From positions 496,001 through 560,000 of the forward strand of contig NZ_FOMO01000003.1 of NCBI RefSeq assembly GCF_900112645.1: a stretch of 64,000 nucleotides of DNA, in the 5' to 3' direction. Below are positions 18,151 through 26,625 of the stretch, piece after piece (positions within the stretch are counted from its first letter, which is position 1; every line of letters starts with the position of its first letter). The notes below the pieces were generated by a model that was given only the letters and a program-made list of their open reading frames with translations, had not been told where the DNA came from and did no database searches. The stretch comes from Phytopseudomonas straminea. GTDB lineage: Bacteria > Pseudomonadota > Gammaproteobacteria > Pseudomonadales > Pseudomonadaceae. The position numbers and the translations under genes were made by a program.

Positions 18151-19452
18151 TCAGAATCGGTAGGTCAGGGAGGCCCCCAGACCATGAGCGCTGTTTTTGT
18201 AGGTGGCGTTGTAGCTACCACGCGCCGCGCTGCTGCGGTTGACGTCGACGTCCTCTTCCTTCAGATAGGAGTAGGCCACGTCGATGGTCATGTCATCGGT
18301 TGGGCTCCAGCCTGCGCCGAGGCTGAAGATGGTCCGGTCACCCGAAGGGATGCGCGGCGAACGATCGGTATTGTTGATTGGCGACTGATCGAAGGCGAGG
18401 CCGGTACGTAGCACCCACTGTGGGTTGACCTTGTAGGACAGGCCAACGGCATGCGCCCAGGTATCGTGCCAGTTCTGTTCTTCGACAATGGTGCCTAACG
18501 AGCCTGCAAAGGCACCGCCGACACCTTCGTTTTCGATACGCAGCTCCTTGAAGCGGCTCCAGCGAGTCCAAGTGCTACCAGCGTAAAGTGTCCAAGCATC
18601 GTTCAGTTCGTGGGTGAAGGACATATCCACCGATTCGGGTGTTGTCACATCAAGCGAAGCGTCGTATTTGCCAGCAGATGTAGCGATTGCAGCCCCTGGT
18701 CCGGATACACGGGTGTCGCCTTCAAGTTCGTATTTTACCCGAGAGCGATAGGTCACACCGACGCGAGTATGGGGTGTGAACTCGTAAAGCACGCCGGCAT
18801 TGAAGCCCACTGCTGTGTCGTCACCCTTAACCTTGACCTTGCCGTCATTTGAGCCAGCCGGGCCAAAGGGGTTGGTCAGCGAAGAACTCAGTTCACCCTC
18901 GATATGGTTGAAAGTCGGGCCGAAACCCACCGACAGTTTGTCATTGAAGCGATAGCTGAGCGTCGGTTGTACGGTGATGACGCGTACATAGCTCTTGTCG
19001 GCAAAATAGCGACCCTGGAAACCATTCTCATAATCGGTCGCCAGGCCGAAGGGCACATAGACACCCACGCCAAAGGCCACTTTTTCATCCAGTGGTTTGA
19101 CGTAATAACCCATTGGCACACCGGTGTCCGGCACCATATCGCCGTCGTTACTACCAACGTTTGCGCCACCACCGCCCGCAGCTGGGGCTGTCGTACTGCT
19201 GGTGTTGCTGATCCGGCTCTTGGCATGAATAGCCGCGACGCCGAAGTTGACCTGTTCGCGCTGAATGCGCGCCATACCGGCCGGGTTGCCGAAGACAGTA
19301 CTGGCATCGTCAGCGGCGGAAGAACGGCCGGCAAACGACAGGCCCATGCCAGAGATGCTTTGCTCGTTGAGCGCAAAGCCGCTGGCCAGGCCGTAGGTGG
19401 AGGTGGTTGCGATGGCGATTGCCAGGCCGGTTCTTAGCATTGTTTTACTCAC
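18151..19452 (-). CDS. FadL/OmpP1/TodX-family outer membrane transporter
   Basis: These porins carry long-chain fatty acids or hydrophobic compounds across the outer membrane. The 433-residue protein has a signal peptide ending at GLASGF and then the family opening ALNEQSISGMGLSFAGR with the plug-region NPAGMAR. It continues as many beta strands and ends in a C-terminal Phe. I chose the GTG at 19452, six bases after an AAGGAG site; the ATG at 19440 has no such site. A long unlabelled leader (19453-19590) precedes it. The ligand is unknown. Confidence 0.88.
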   Translation of the reverse strand: MSKTMLRTGLAIAIATTSTYGLASGFALNEQSISGMGLSFAGRSSAADDASTVFGNPAGMARIQREQVNFGVAAIHAKSRISNTSSTTAPAAGGGGANVGSNDGDMVPDTGVPMGYYVKPLDEKVAFGVGVYVPFGLATDYENGFQGRYFADKSYVRVITVQPTLSYRFNDKLSVGFGPTFNHIEGELSSSLTNPFGPAGSNDGKVKVKGDDTAVGFNAGVLYEFTPHTRVGVTYRSRVKYELEGDTRVSGPGAAIATSAGKYDASLDVTTPESVDMSFTHELNDAWTLYAGSTWTRWSRFKELRIENEGVGGAFAGSLGTIVEEQNWHDTWAHAVGLSYKVNPQWVLRTGLAFDQSPINNTDRSPRIPSGDRTIFSLGAGWSPTDDMTIDVAYSYLKEEDVDVNRSSAARGSYNATYKNSAHGLGASLTYRF

Positions 19453-19609
19453 GGGGTACTCCTTGGCAGGGTCGGGGAACTCTCGCTGCTGACTCGGGGC
19501 CACTTTCGAAAGTTCAGGGTAAACACGATCCGTCGAGGTGTTGCTGTCCCTGAAATGCAGGATATAGAGCCTTTCGCCGCTTGGCACCTGTGACCAGATA
19601 GTCAGTTTT

Positions 19610-20089
19610 TCAAGCGGCGGTCGCGCTGTGCCGGATGCAGCGTTGCCAGGCGCGAACGAATTCGTTCGGCTGCCTGCAGGGCGCGAAAACCTGCTGCCAG
19701 ATCAGTGCCTGAGCGCCCAGATCATCGGCTGCCGGCAGGGTCTTGCAGCGCTGCTCGATCAACAGCCAGGCGATGGCCGTGGCGTAGCGCAGGTTGACCG
19801 TCAGTTCGAAATGCGGCGCGCCCAGGAACGCGTGTTGACTGGCCAGGCCTCTGACTCGACTGGCCAGCTCCGGGTCGGTAGCCAGATAGTGATCCCAGAG
19901 TTGCTGGTGATGAGTGGCGGAAATCCGATACAGGCCATAGCCGCTATGGTTGTCGAGTTCTGCGCCCAGGGACGTCTGGCAGGCGGCAACGCCCAATAGC
20001 AGGGCTTCGGCGGCAACGCATTGGCAGTTCAAATACATCAAGGTCGGGCGGATAACGTGCTGGTTCAGGTCACTGGCGGCGATTCCCAT
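19610..20089 (-). CDS. Degenerate lysozyme-like (phage-transglycosylase-type) protein
   Basis: The 159-residue protein starts at ATG 20089 (MGIAASDLNQ); the frame reaches further upstream without typical residues. The pattern AACQTSLG, then GYGLYRISATHHQQLWDHYL, NLRYATAIAW and a C-terminal PNEFVRAW parallels a family of phage-type lysozyme-like proteins. As I recall the pattern, that family reads ESGLG, GIYQM..THDDIW, YATAMAR and a GT.EEFI..W tail. Here the expected catalytic Glu is Gln38. I infer a protein derived from that fold that has probably lost wall-cutting activity. No signal peptide is visible. It lies 157 bases upstream of the FadL-type gene, same strand. Confidence 0.5.
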   Translation of the reverse strand: MGIAASDLNQHVIRPTLMYLNCQCVAAEALLLGVAACQTSLGAELDNHSGYGLYRISATHHQQLWDHYLATDPELASRVRGLASQHAFLGAPHFELTVNLRYATAIAWLLIEQRCKTLPAADDLGAQALIWQQVFAPCRQPNEFVRAWQRCIRHSATAA

Positions 20090-20629
20090 ACGAGCCTCTA
20101 CACAGAGGTGACCGGTGGGGGAGGGTGCTGGCGGCAGAATTAAAGCTGCCTTAGGCGTCGATGCTCTGGTGTGATAATCGATAAATCCCACTGGGAGCGG
20201 ATCTTAGCCGCTCAACTTGAAGCGTAGTGGGATATTCATGCAGTAAAGGGCTGTTTTTAAATCGTTTGAAGATTTGGCGCGGCCTGCATAGATCGAATTG
20301 GAACTGCAGCCACGGTTGAAACTTCGCATCGACCTGATTGACACCGCTGCGTCGGCTTCGGCAGTATCAGGCCCATATCGTCCTGCCGAGCTGTCCATGT
20401 TCATCATCTCCCTGCCCACGTGCCCCAATCCTGGCCTTGTCGCCATGGATGCGTGCGTGTGCCTGGACGCTGGCAAGTCGAAGAAACAGTCGCTCATTTG
20501 ACCGGGGCGCGCTGTCCCGTCAGATGGGCTGACAGGACAGAGGCGCAGAGTCGAAGCATCCCTTCGCTACACTCCCTTCCCGCACTCCATCGACGGTGAC
20601 CAGACGGTCTACACCGAGGAGTTGCAAGC
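20090..20629. other. 540-base intergenic region between divergent genes
   Basis: This region should hold the promoters of the leftward lysozyme-like gene and the rightward DapA paralogue. A small hairpin, GAGCGG and CCGCTC around a 7-base loop, lies at about 20195-20213. Short open frames on both strands (for example 20298-20501) lack ribosome sites and recognisable sequence. I see no further gene. Confidence 0.5.
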
Positions 20630-21484
20630 ATGTCTACATTTTCCGGTATCTGGGTTGCGTTGGTAACGCCGTTTCGCGGCGGGCAGGTGGATCTGCCGGC
20701 ATTGCGATCCTTGGCGGCGCATTTGATCGAAAGCGGTGCGGCCGGGCTGGTGGTCTGCGGCACCAGCGGCGAGGCGGCAGCCCTGGATGAACAGGAGCAG
20801 TTGGCGGTGCTGGATGCCGTGCTCGAGGTGGTGCCGGCCAGCCGCGTGGTGATGGGTCTTGCCGGCAACAACCAGGCGGCAGTGCTGGCCCGCCTGCAGC
20901 GGATCCAGCGCCGCCCGCTGGCCGGCATTCTGGTACCGGCGCCGTACTACATAAGGCCGTCGCAAGACGGTTTGCAGGCGTTCTTCCTGGCTCTCGCCGA
21001 GGCCTCGCGGCTGCCCATCATTCTTTACGATATTCCTTATCGCAGCTCTGTGACCCTGGAACTGCAGACCCTGCGGCAACTGGCCCGGCACCCGCGCATC
21101 GTGGCGATCAAGGACTGCGGTGGTGACGTGCGCAAGACCCAGGCGCTGATCGCCGATGGCCAGCTCGATGTGCTCACCGGCGAGGACGAGCAGATCTTCG
21201 CCACCCTGTGCCTGGGCGGCAGCGGCGCCATTTCCGCAGCCGCGCACCTGCGTACCGCCGACTTCGCCAGGGTGGTCAGCCTGCTGCGCGAGGGTGACCT
21301 GTTTGCCGGGCGTACGCTGTTCCGTGAGCTGTTGCCGTGGATACGCCTGGCCTTCAGCGAGCCAAATCCCGCGCCGGTCAAGGCCGCGTTGGCATTGCAG
21401 GGCATGATCGCCGATGAACTGCGCGAACCCATGCTGTGCGTTTCCGATGGCTTGCGGGCGCAACTGCGCAATGAGTTGCCATGA
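20630..21484 (+). CDS. DapA-like aldolase (dihydrodipicolinate synthase family)
   Basis: The 284-residue protein is a TIM-barrel Schiff-base aldolase. It retains the residues known from E. coli DapA: Schiff-base Lys161 (IKDCGG), Tyr133 (YDIPYRS), Tyr107, Arg138 and the GTSGE loop (GTTGE in E. coli). It may make 4-hydroxy-tetrahydrodipicolinate or act on another keto acid. Pseudomonas genomes usually carry several paralogues and the one near purC/bamC is usually the housekeeping copy. The next gene, rnd, starts 57 bases later. Confidence 0.82.
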   Translation: MSTFSGIWVALVTPFRGGQVDLPALRSLAAHLIESGAAGLVVCGTSGEAAALDEQEQLAVLDAVLEVVPASRVVMGLAGNNQAAVLARLQRIQRRPLAGILVPAPYYIRPSQDGLQAFFLALAEASRLPIILYDIPYRSSVTLELQTLRQLARHPRIVAIKDCGGDVRKTQALIADGQLDVLTGEDEQIFATLCLGGSGAISAAAHLRTADFARVVSLLREGDLFAGRTLFRELLPWIRLAFSEPNPAPVKAALALQGMIADELREPMLCVSDGLRAQLRNELP

Positions 21485-21540
21485 GCGCACGGCAGAGGCT
21501 CACGGGATATACTGCGCGGCAATCTTTACGGGAGAGCCGC

Positions 21541-22674
21541 GTGACCATCGAAATTGTCTGGATTCGAGACGACGCCAGCCTGGCAGCGCAGTGCGCTGTC
21601 TGGCGCAAACAGCCCTTCGTGGCGCTGGACACCGAGTTCATGCGTGTCGATACCTTCTACCCGATCGCCGGTCTGCTGCAGGTCAGCGAGGGCGAGCGTG
21701 CCTACCTGATCGACCCCTTGCTGATCGGCGATTGGGCACCGTTCGCCGCATTGCTCGAAGACCCGCAGGTGGTCAAGGTAGTGCACGCCTGCAGCGAGGA
21801 TCTGGAGGTGTTCCTGCGCCTGACCGGCAGCCTGCCGGCACCGCTGTTCGACTCCCAACTGGCCGCCGGCTACCTCAATCTCGGCTTCTCCATGGGCTAT
21901 TCGCGCCTGGTGCAGGCCGTGCTGGAGATCGAACTGCCCAAGGGTGAGACCCGCTCCGACTGGTTGCAGCGCCCGTTGTCCGAGACCCAGGTCAGCTACG
22001 CCGCCGAAGACGTCGTGCACCTGGCCGAACTCTATCGTCGCCTGCAGGCCAGGCTGTCCGCCGAGAAGAACGCCTGGGTGCTCGAGGACGGCGCTGAGCT
22101 GGCCGCCGGGTTGCGCCGCGAGACCTCGCCCGAGGACGCCTACCGCGAAGCCAAGCTGGCCTGGAAGCTGTCCCGCGCGCAACTGGCCGTATTGCGTTCG
22201 CTGTGTGCCTGGCGTGAACGTCAGGCGCGGGCGCGAAATCAGCCGCGCAACCGTATCCTGCGCGAGCATTCGCTATGGCCGCTGGCGCGCCATCAGCCGA
22301 ACGACCTGGTCAGCCTGGCGCGCATCGAGGACATGCACCCGAAAACCGTGCGCCAGGATGGCGAGACCATCCTGCAGTTGATTCGCGAGGCCGCCGCACT
22401 GCCACCGGCCGAGTGGCCGCCTGCAATGCCCGAGCCGTTGCCGATCGAAGCCTCTGGGCTGCTCAAGAAGCTGCGCGCGATCGGCCAGCGTGAAGGCGAG
22501 CGCCTGGAAATCGTCCCCGAGCTGATGCTGCGCAAGAAGACCCTCGAGGCGCTGCTCAAGAGCGGCTACCCGAACGGCCCCTACCGCCTGCCCGACAGCC
22601 TGCGCGGCTGGCGGCGTGAATTGATGGGCCAGGCGTTGCTCGATTGCCTGGCCGATGAAGGAGAAGCTGCTTGA
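21541..22674 (+). CDS. rnd: Ribonuclease D
   Basis: RNase D trims 3' ends of tRNA precursors. The 377-residue protein has the DEDDy exonuclease residues: Asp30 and Glu32 in ALDTEF, Asp in HACSEDLEV, and the Tyr/Asp pair in [12 protein letters not shown]-type helical repeats make up the C-terminal half. I use the GTG at 21541, which gives the family N-terminus ([10 protein letters not shown]); the frame opens at 21481 inside the dapA-like end. Its stop overlaps the start of the YcgL gene. Confidence 0.95.
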   Translation: MTIEIVWIRDDASLAAQCAVWRKQPFVALDTEFMRVDTFYPIAGLLQVSEGERAYLIDPLLIGDWAPFAALLEDPQVVKVVHACSEDLEVFLRLTGSLPAPLFDSQLAAGYLNLGFSMGYSRLVQAVLEIELPKGETRSDWLQRPLSETQVSYAAEDVVHLAELYRRLQARLSAEKNAWVLEDGAELAAGLRRETSPEDAYREAKLAWKLSRAQLAVLRSLCAWRERQARARNQPRNRILREHSLWPLARHQPNDLVSLARIEDMHPKTVRQDGETILQLIREAAALPPAEWPPAMPEPLPIEASGLLKKLRAIGQREGERLEIVPELMLRKKTLEALLKSGYPNGPYRLPDSLRGWRRELMGQALLDCLADEGEAA

Positions 22675-22964
22675 AACGTATCTGCTCGATCTACCGCAGC
22701 CCGCGCAAGCACGAGATGTACCTCTACGTGCTGCGTGCCGACGCGCTGAGCCGGGTGCCCGAGCCACTGCTGGGTGCCTTCGGCGCGCCCGTGCATGCCT
22801 TCGACATGGTGCTCACGCCAGAGCGCACCCTGGCCCGCGAGGACATCACCAAGGTGTTGGAGAACCTCGACAACCAGGGCTATCACCTGCAGATGCCGCC
22901 GCCGGAAGAGGATTACATCCAGCATCTTCCCGAGGAACTGCTGCGCCGTAACGATCCGGTCTGA
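22671..22964 (+). CDS. YcgL-domain protein
   Basis: The 97-residue protein matches the YcgL family of small gammaproteobacterial proteins: [19 protein letters not shown] opening, then [17 protein letters not shown] and the [12 protein letters not shown] segment. It starts with TTG overlapping the rnd stop (TTGA), and rnd-ycgL linkage is common. The function is not established; a role beside RNase D is an inference from gene pairing. Confidence 0.88.
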   Translation: MKRICSIYRSPRKHEMYLYVLRADALSRVPEPLLGAFGAPVHAFDMVLTPERTLAREDITKVLENLDNQGYHLQMPPPEEDYIQHLPEELLRRNDPV

Positions 22965-22979
22965 GGGGAGAGCGATGCC

Positions 22980-23909
22980 ATGCGTGTACTGATCGCCGAG
23001 CAGGATCACGCCGAGTACCAGCGATTGCTGCAGCAAGCTGCGCCACAGCTCGAACTCGTCGTGGGCGAGGGCGCGGCGCTGGCCGAACAGGCCGCCCGTT
23101 GCCCGATCTGGCTGGGCGAGCCCGACCTGTTCGCCAGCGTGCTGCGCGCCGGCCACAAGCCGGCCTGGCTGCAGTCGACTTGGGCAGGCATTACAGCGCT
23201 GCTGGCGGACGACCTGCCCCAGGACTACCCGCTCACTCGAGCGGTCGGCGTGTTCGGGCAGATCATGGCCGAGTACGTGCTGTGCCATATGCTCGCCCAT
23301 GAGCGCGAGCTGGTCGCCCGCCAGCAGGCGCAGCGTGAGCAGCGCTGGGATGGCCGCCTGCCGGGCAGCCTGGCCGGGCGCCGGGTGCTGATCGTCGGCA
23401 CCGGTGAAATCGGCGCAGCGGTCGCCCGCTTTCTGCAGCCGTTCAACGTCGAATTGAGCGGCGTTGCCAGCAGCCCGCGAACCCTTGCGCCGTTCACGGA
23501 AGTGGCCGCGCTCGGCGAATTGCCTCGGCTGGTGGCCCAGGCCGATTACGTCGTCAACCTGCTGCCCAATACGCCCGCGACCCGGGATATCTATGACGCC
23601 GCCTTGCTGGCTGGCTTCAAGCCCTCGGCGGTGCTGATCAACGCCGGGCGTGGTACGTCGGTGGTCGATGAGGATCTGGTCGCCGCGCTGGCTGCTGACC
23701 AACTGGCCGCGGCGGTGATCGATGTCTGCCGCGAAGAACCGCTGCCGCCCGGCCATCCATTCTGGACCGCGCGCAATCTGACGTTGACCGGGCACAGCGC
23801 GGCGCCGACCCTGCCGCACCTGCTGGTCGAGTTGTTCCTGGCCAACCTGCAGCGTTATCAGGCCGGTGCCGAGCTGCACGGTCTGGTGGATTTCGCCCGC
23901 GGCTATTGA
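22980..23909 (+). CDS. D-2-hydroxyacid dehydrogenase family protein
   Basis: The 309-residue protein has the two-domain fold of NAD(P)-dependent D-2-hydroxyacid dehydrogenases. The nucleotide motif is VGTGEIG (about 138-144). Catalytic Arg lies in [12 protein letters not shown], Glu in [13 protein letters not shown] and His in TGHSAAP. Members include glyoxylate/hydroxypyruvate reductases. The C-terminal active-site pattern fits that subgroup, but the substrate is not certain. It begins 15 bases after the YcgL gene, probably the same transcript. Confidence 0.85.
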   Translation: MRVLIAEQDHAEYQRLLQQAAPQLELVVGEGAALAEQAARCPIWLGEPDLFASVLRAGHKPAWLQSTWAGITALLADDLPQDYPLTRAVGVFGQIMAEYVLCHMLAHERELVARQQAQREQRWDGRLPGSLAGRRVLIVGTGEIGAAVARFLQPFNVELSGVASSPRTLAPFTEVAALGELPRLVAQADYVVNLLPNTPATRDIYDAALLAGFKPSAVLINAGRGTSVVDEDLVAALAADQLAAAVIDVCREEPLPPGHPFWTARNLTLTGHSAAPTLPHLLVELFLANLQRYQAGAELHGLVDFARGY

Positions 23910-23992
23910 GCGCGCCGTCGCGCGCAGCTTGTACTGTGCGGTCGGCAGACCTAGACTGCCGGCCTTTTCGTTTCCTCCCTGCAAGCTCGACC

Positions 23993-24442
23993 ATGGCCGC
24001 ACCTGCGCATCCCTTCTGGCAACACAAGACCCTCGAGCAGCTCGACCACCAGGAGTGGGAGTCGCTGTGCGACGGCTGCGGGCTGTGCTGTTTGCAGAAG
24101 CTGGAGGATGAGGACGACGGCGCGGTGTATTACACACGCATCGCCTGCAAGCTGCTCGATCTGCAGACATGCCGCTGCAGCGACTACCCGAATCGCAAGG
24201 CCTTCGTGCCCGACTGTATCCAGCTCACTCCGGCCCAGGCCGATCAGTTCCAGTGGCTGCCGCCGACCTGCGGTTATCGGCTGGTCAGCGAGGGTAAGGA
24301 TCTGCCGTCCTGGCATCACCTGGTATGCGGCGACCCCGACGCCGTGCACCGCGAGCGCATTTCCCAGGCCGGGCGCATGCTCAGTGAGAACGCCGTGGCC
24401 GAGGATGACTGGGAAGATCACCTGATCTTTCGCGCCGGCTGA
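23993..24442 (+). CDS. YcgN-family cysteine-cluster protein
   Basis: The 149-residue protein has the YcgN/UPF0260 layout: [16 protein letters not shown], then the cysteine cluster CDGCGLCC, followed by further Cys at [15 protein letters not shown] and DCIQL. Such clusters probably bind iron-sulfur or zinc; the function is unknown. I chose the ATG at 23993, which opens the conserved FW region; the longer frame adds residues unlike the family. YcgL, YcgN and rnd are clustered in many relatives. Confidence 0.87.
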   Translation: MAAPAHPFWQHKTLEQLDHQEWESLCDGCGLCCLQKLEDEDDGAVYYTRIACKLLDLQTCRCSDYPNRKAFVPDCIQLTPAQADQFQWLPPTCGYRLVSEGKDLPSWHHLVCGDPDAVHRERISQAGRMLSENAVAEDDWEDHLIFRAG

Positions 24443-24563
24443 GTGTCTGTGGTGAGCCGTTAAGGCTCGTATAAGCGCGCTGGTGTTTGATGACCCCGTT
24501 GCGCATAGTCTTTTGTGCGCTGATCCCCGTGACGTATCGCTTGTCCGTTCTGGAGTCTCCCGT

Positions 24564-25790
24564 ATGTCGATTCGCTGCCTGCTGCTGTCCGCTGTTCTGT
24601 TGAGTACCGGCACACCCTTGTGGGCCGCCGAAAAGGTCGATCTGGATTACAAGGTCAAATTCCTGCCGCAGAGCGACGAGGCAGAAGTGAGCATCACCCT
24701 GGAAAAGGGCGAGCGTGTGCGCGGGCTAAATTTCAACCTCGGCGACGAGGGTTATTACAGCGACTTCAAGGCCGATGGCGAGTGGAAGCCGGAAGGCGAT
24801 GACCGCGGCCTGTGGGTGCCGGCCAAGGGCAAGAGCACGCTGAGCTACAAGGTGCGTGTCGATCATCCGCGCGGGGAAGGGCGTTTCGATGCGCGCATGA
24901 CCGAGGACTGGGCACTGCTGCGCGGTGATGATTTGATTCCCAGCGCGGTACTCAATCAGGTCGACGGCCTTGATCTGGTCGCGCGCCTGGAGTTCGACCT
25001 GCCCAAGGGCTGGCGCAGCGTCGAGACCGGCTGGCCGCGAGTCGGCAAGAACAAGTTTCGCATCGACAACCCGCAGCGCAAGTTCGACCGGCCTACGGGC
25101 TGGATCCTGGCTGGCAAGATCGGCACCCGCCGCGCCAAGCTCGGCGAAACCCAGGTGACCGTCGCCGCACCGGTGGGCGAGGGCATGCGCCGGATGGATG
25201 CGCTGACCCTGCTGACCTTCGTCTGGCCGGAAATGCAGGCAGTATTCCCGCGCGACCCCGCCAAGCTGCTGGTGGTCGGCGCCGGTGACCCGATGTGGCG
25301 CGGTGGCCTGTCGGCGCCCAATTCCTATTTCATGCATGCCGACCGCCCATTGGTCAGCGAGAACGGCACCAGCTCCCTGGTGCACGAGCTGGTGCACGTG
25401 TTCAGCCGCATCAGCGACACCGACAAGAGCGACTGGATCAGCGAAGGCATCGCCGAGTACTACGCTATTGAGGTGATGCGTCGCGCCGGTGGGCTGAGCG
25501 AAGACCGCTACCAGAAAGTCCGCGAGCACCTGATCAAATGGAGCAAGCCGGTCAAGTCGCTGCGTACCGAAACCTCCACCGGGCCAGTTACCGCCCGGGC
25601 AGTACTGCTGCTGCAGGAGCTCGACCGTGAGATTCGCCAGGCGACCAAGGATGGCCAGCAGCGCTCCCTCGACGACGTGGCCCGCGGCCTGATGCGCCTG
25701 GACAAGGCCAGCACCAAGGACTTTATCGAAATTACCGAAAACGTCATGGGCCGCAGCTCCAAGGTGCTGGATACCCGGCTGCTGCGCTGA
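24564..25790 (+). CDS. Exported zinc-metalloprotease-like protein
   Basis: The 408-residue protein has a signal peptide (about 1-22, cleavage near LWAAE). An N-terminal beta-rich region leads to a gluzincin-like centre HELVH at 274-278, with a downstream Glu in SEGIAEYY as third ligand. This resembles M1/M61-type peptidases, so a periplasmic peptidase is the likely call. The start ATG at 24564 is 10 bases after TGGAG. It stands alone, with a hairpin (25804-25820) just after the stop. Substrate and role are unknown. Confidence 0.72.
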   Translation: MSIRCLLLSAVLLSTGTPLWAAEKVDLDYKVKFLPQSDEAEVSITLEKGERVRGLNFNLGDEGYYSDFKADGEWKPEGDDRGLWVPAKGKSTLSYKVRVDHPRGEGRFDARMTEDWALLRGDDLIPSAVLNQVDGLDLVARLEFDLPKGWRSVETGWPRVGKNKFRIDNPQRKFDRPTGWILAGKIGTRRAKLGETQVTVAAPVGEGMRRMDALTLLTFVWPEMQAVFPRDPAKLLVVGAGDPMWRGGLSAPNSYFMHADRPLVSENGTSSLVHELVHVFSRISDTDKSDWISEGIAEYYAIEVMRRAGGLSEDRYQKVREHLIKWSKPVKSLRTETSTGPVTARAVLLLQELDREIRQATKDGQQRSLDDVARGLMRLDKASTKDFIEITENVMGRSSKVLDTRLLR

Positions 25791-26179
25791 TCCTTTAGGC
25801 CATCGCGCAGATGATGCGCGGTGGTCGATCCCTCCCCAGCCCTATGCATGATCTCTGTACGCATAGGCGCTTCTGCTCTCGAAAACTTCGCGTTCCAGCC
25901 CTGGATCTGCATCTCAGTGCGCTGAAAAACTGTTGGTTCCAGCGTTAAAACCCACATATCTCTAGATTTATCTATTTTTTTGATCTTTATTTTTGTGCCT
26001 AAAATGCCCGGTATGCTGCCGTTTAGGACATGTTTAAAAGAATAAATTTTTTTATTTACAAGGGCTTATATAGATATCAATGGAGTCGATCTTTACTATT
26101 TGCGCGATCAAGTTTTTGATCAAATTTTCTTGAGTAACATGAGCTCCATACCCACTTACGTCCTCCCAAGGAGCTCACC
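25791..26179. other. AT-rich intergenic region upstream of the repeat-protein gene
   Basis: Base composition drops sharply from about 25950 to 26130, unlike the rest of the window. I see a GC hairpin at 25804-25820 (CGCGCA/TGCGCG). There is also a dyad GATCAA-4-TTGATC at 26106-26121, about 58 bases ahead of the next start, and an AAGGAG ribosome site at 26167-26172. No gene is visible. The composition suggests either a strongly regulated promoter (for example bound by H-NS-type MvaT) or acquired DNA. Confidence 0.55.
26106..26121. promoter_or_regulatory. Inverted repeat, candidate operator
   Basis: GATCAA (26106-26111) and TTGATC (26116-26121) form a perfect dyad with a 4-base centre, in the AT-rich leader of the repeat-protein gene. 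No cognate regulator is encoded nearby. Function is inferred from position only. Confidence 0.35.
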
Positions 26180-26554
26180 ATGAAAACTGAATTTATCGCC
26201 AGCCTGTTCATCGCCACCCTTGCCAGCGCTGCATTCGCACTGCCCCAAGGCCCGGTAGACGCCAACACTTCGCACTCGATCAGCACTCAGAAAGTGGCCG
26301 AAGATGGCTTTGACCGCACCCCGGCAGGTCAGACTGTCGCTGAAGATGGCTTTGACCGCACCCCGGCAGGTCAGACTGTCGCCGAGGATGGTTTCGACCG
26401 TACTCCGGCAGGCCAGACTGTCGCTGAAGATGGCTTTGATCGTACTCCAGCAGGTCAGACCGTTGCTGAAGACGGTTTTGACCGCACCCCGGCAGGCCAG
26501 ACTGTCGCCGAAGATGGTTTCGACCGTACCCCAGCAGGCCAGACCTTCGCCTGA
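26180..26554 (+). CDS. Exported protein of six identical 14-residue repeats
   Basis: The 124-residue protein has a clear signal peptide (about 1-20, ending AAFA-L), an 18-residue spacer and six exact copies of VAEDGFDRTPAGQT (residues 39-122), then Phe-Ala and stop. Each unit is acidic, with a Gly-Phe-Asp-Arg core. I do not recognise a named family, although short secreted pseudomonad proteins with VAE(D/G)G-type repeats exist as hypotheticals. An AAGGAG site precedes the ATG, and a strong terminator follows. It is monocistronic and flanked by AT-rich DNA. The function is unknown: a secreted peptide precursor, a periplasmic binding or stress protein, or a surface protein are all possible. Confidence 0.85.
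   Translation: MKTEFIASLFIATLASAAFALPQGPVDANTSHSISTQKVAEDGFDRTPAGQTVAEDGFDRTPAGQTVAEDGFDRTPAGQTVAEDGFDRTPAGQTVAEDGFDRTPAGQTVAEDGFDRTPAGQTFA
26294..26545 (+). repeat. Six tandem 42-base coding repeats
   Basis: Units begin at 26294, 26336, 26378, 26420, 26462 and 26504. All encode the same 14 residues, yet 12 of the 14 codon positions vary synonymously among copies. Only the second Ala (GCA) and the Gln (CAG) codons are constant. Units 1 and 2 are nearly identical in DNA and the others are more diverged, so the array is not a fresh slippage product. Confidence 0.97.
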
Positions 26555-26582
26555 TCGCTGCTAGCTCTAGGCCCTTATGCGA

Positions 26583-26612
26583 AAAGCCCGGCATTAGCCG
26601 GGCTTTATTTTG
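26583..26612. terminator. Rho-independent terminator
   Basis: AAAGCCCGGC (26583-26592) and GCCGGGCTTT (26597-26606) form a 10-base perfect stem with loop ATTA, followed by ATTTTG. It lies between the convergent repeat-protein and RNA methyltransferase genes and can serve both. Confidence 0.88.
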
Positions 26613-26625
26613 CCTGCGATTTGAC

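Noticed and set aside
20298..20501. Small frame in the divergent intergenic region
   Set aside because: No ribosome site and no conserved pattern, with a competing frame on the other strand.
22581..24170. 529-codon minus-strand open frame opposite the YcgL-dehydrogenase genes
   Set aside because: Shadow; crosses several identified genes and has no credible start.
26294..26545. Possible CRISPR array
   Set aside because: Units are contiguous with no spacers, are not identical in DNA, and code for protein.
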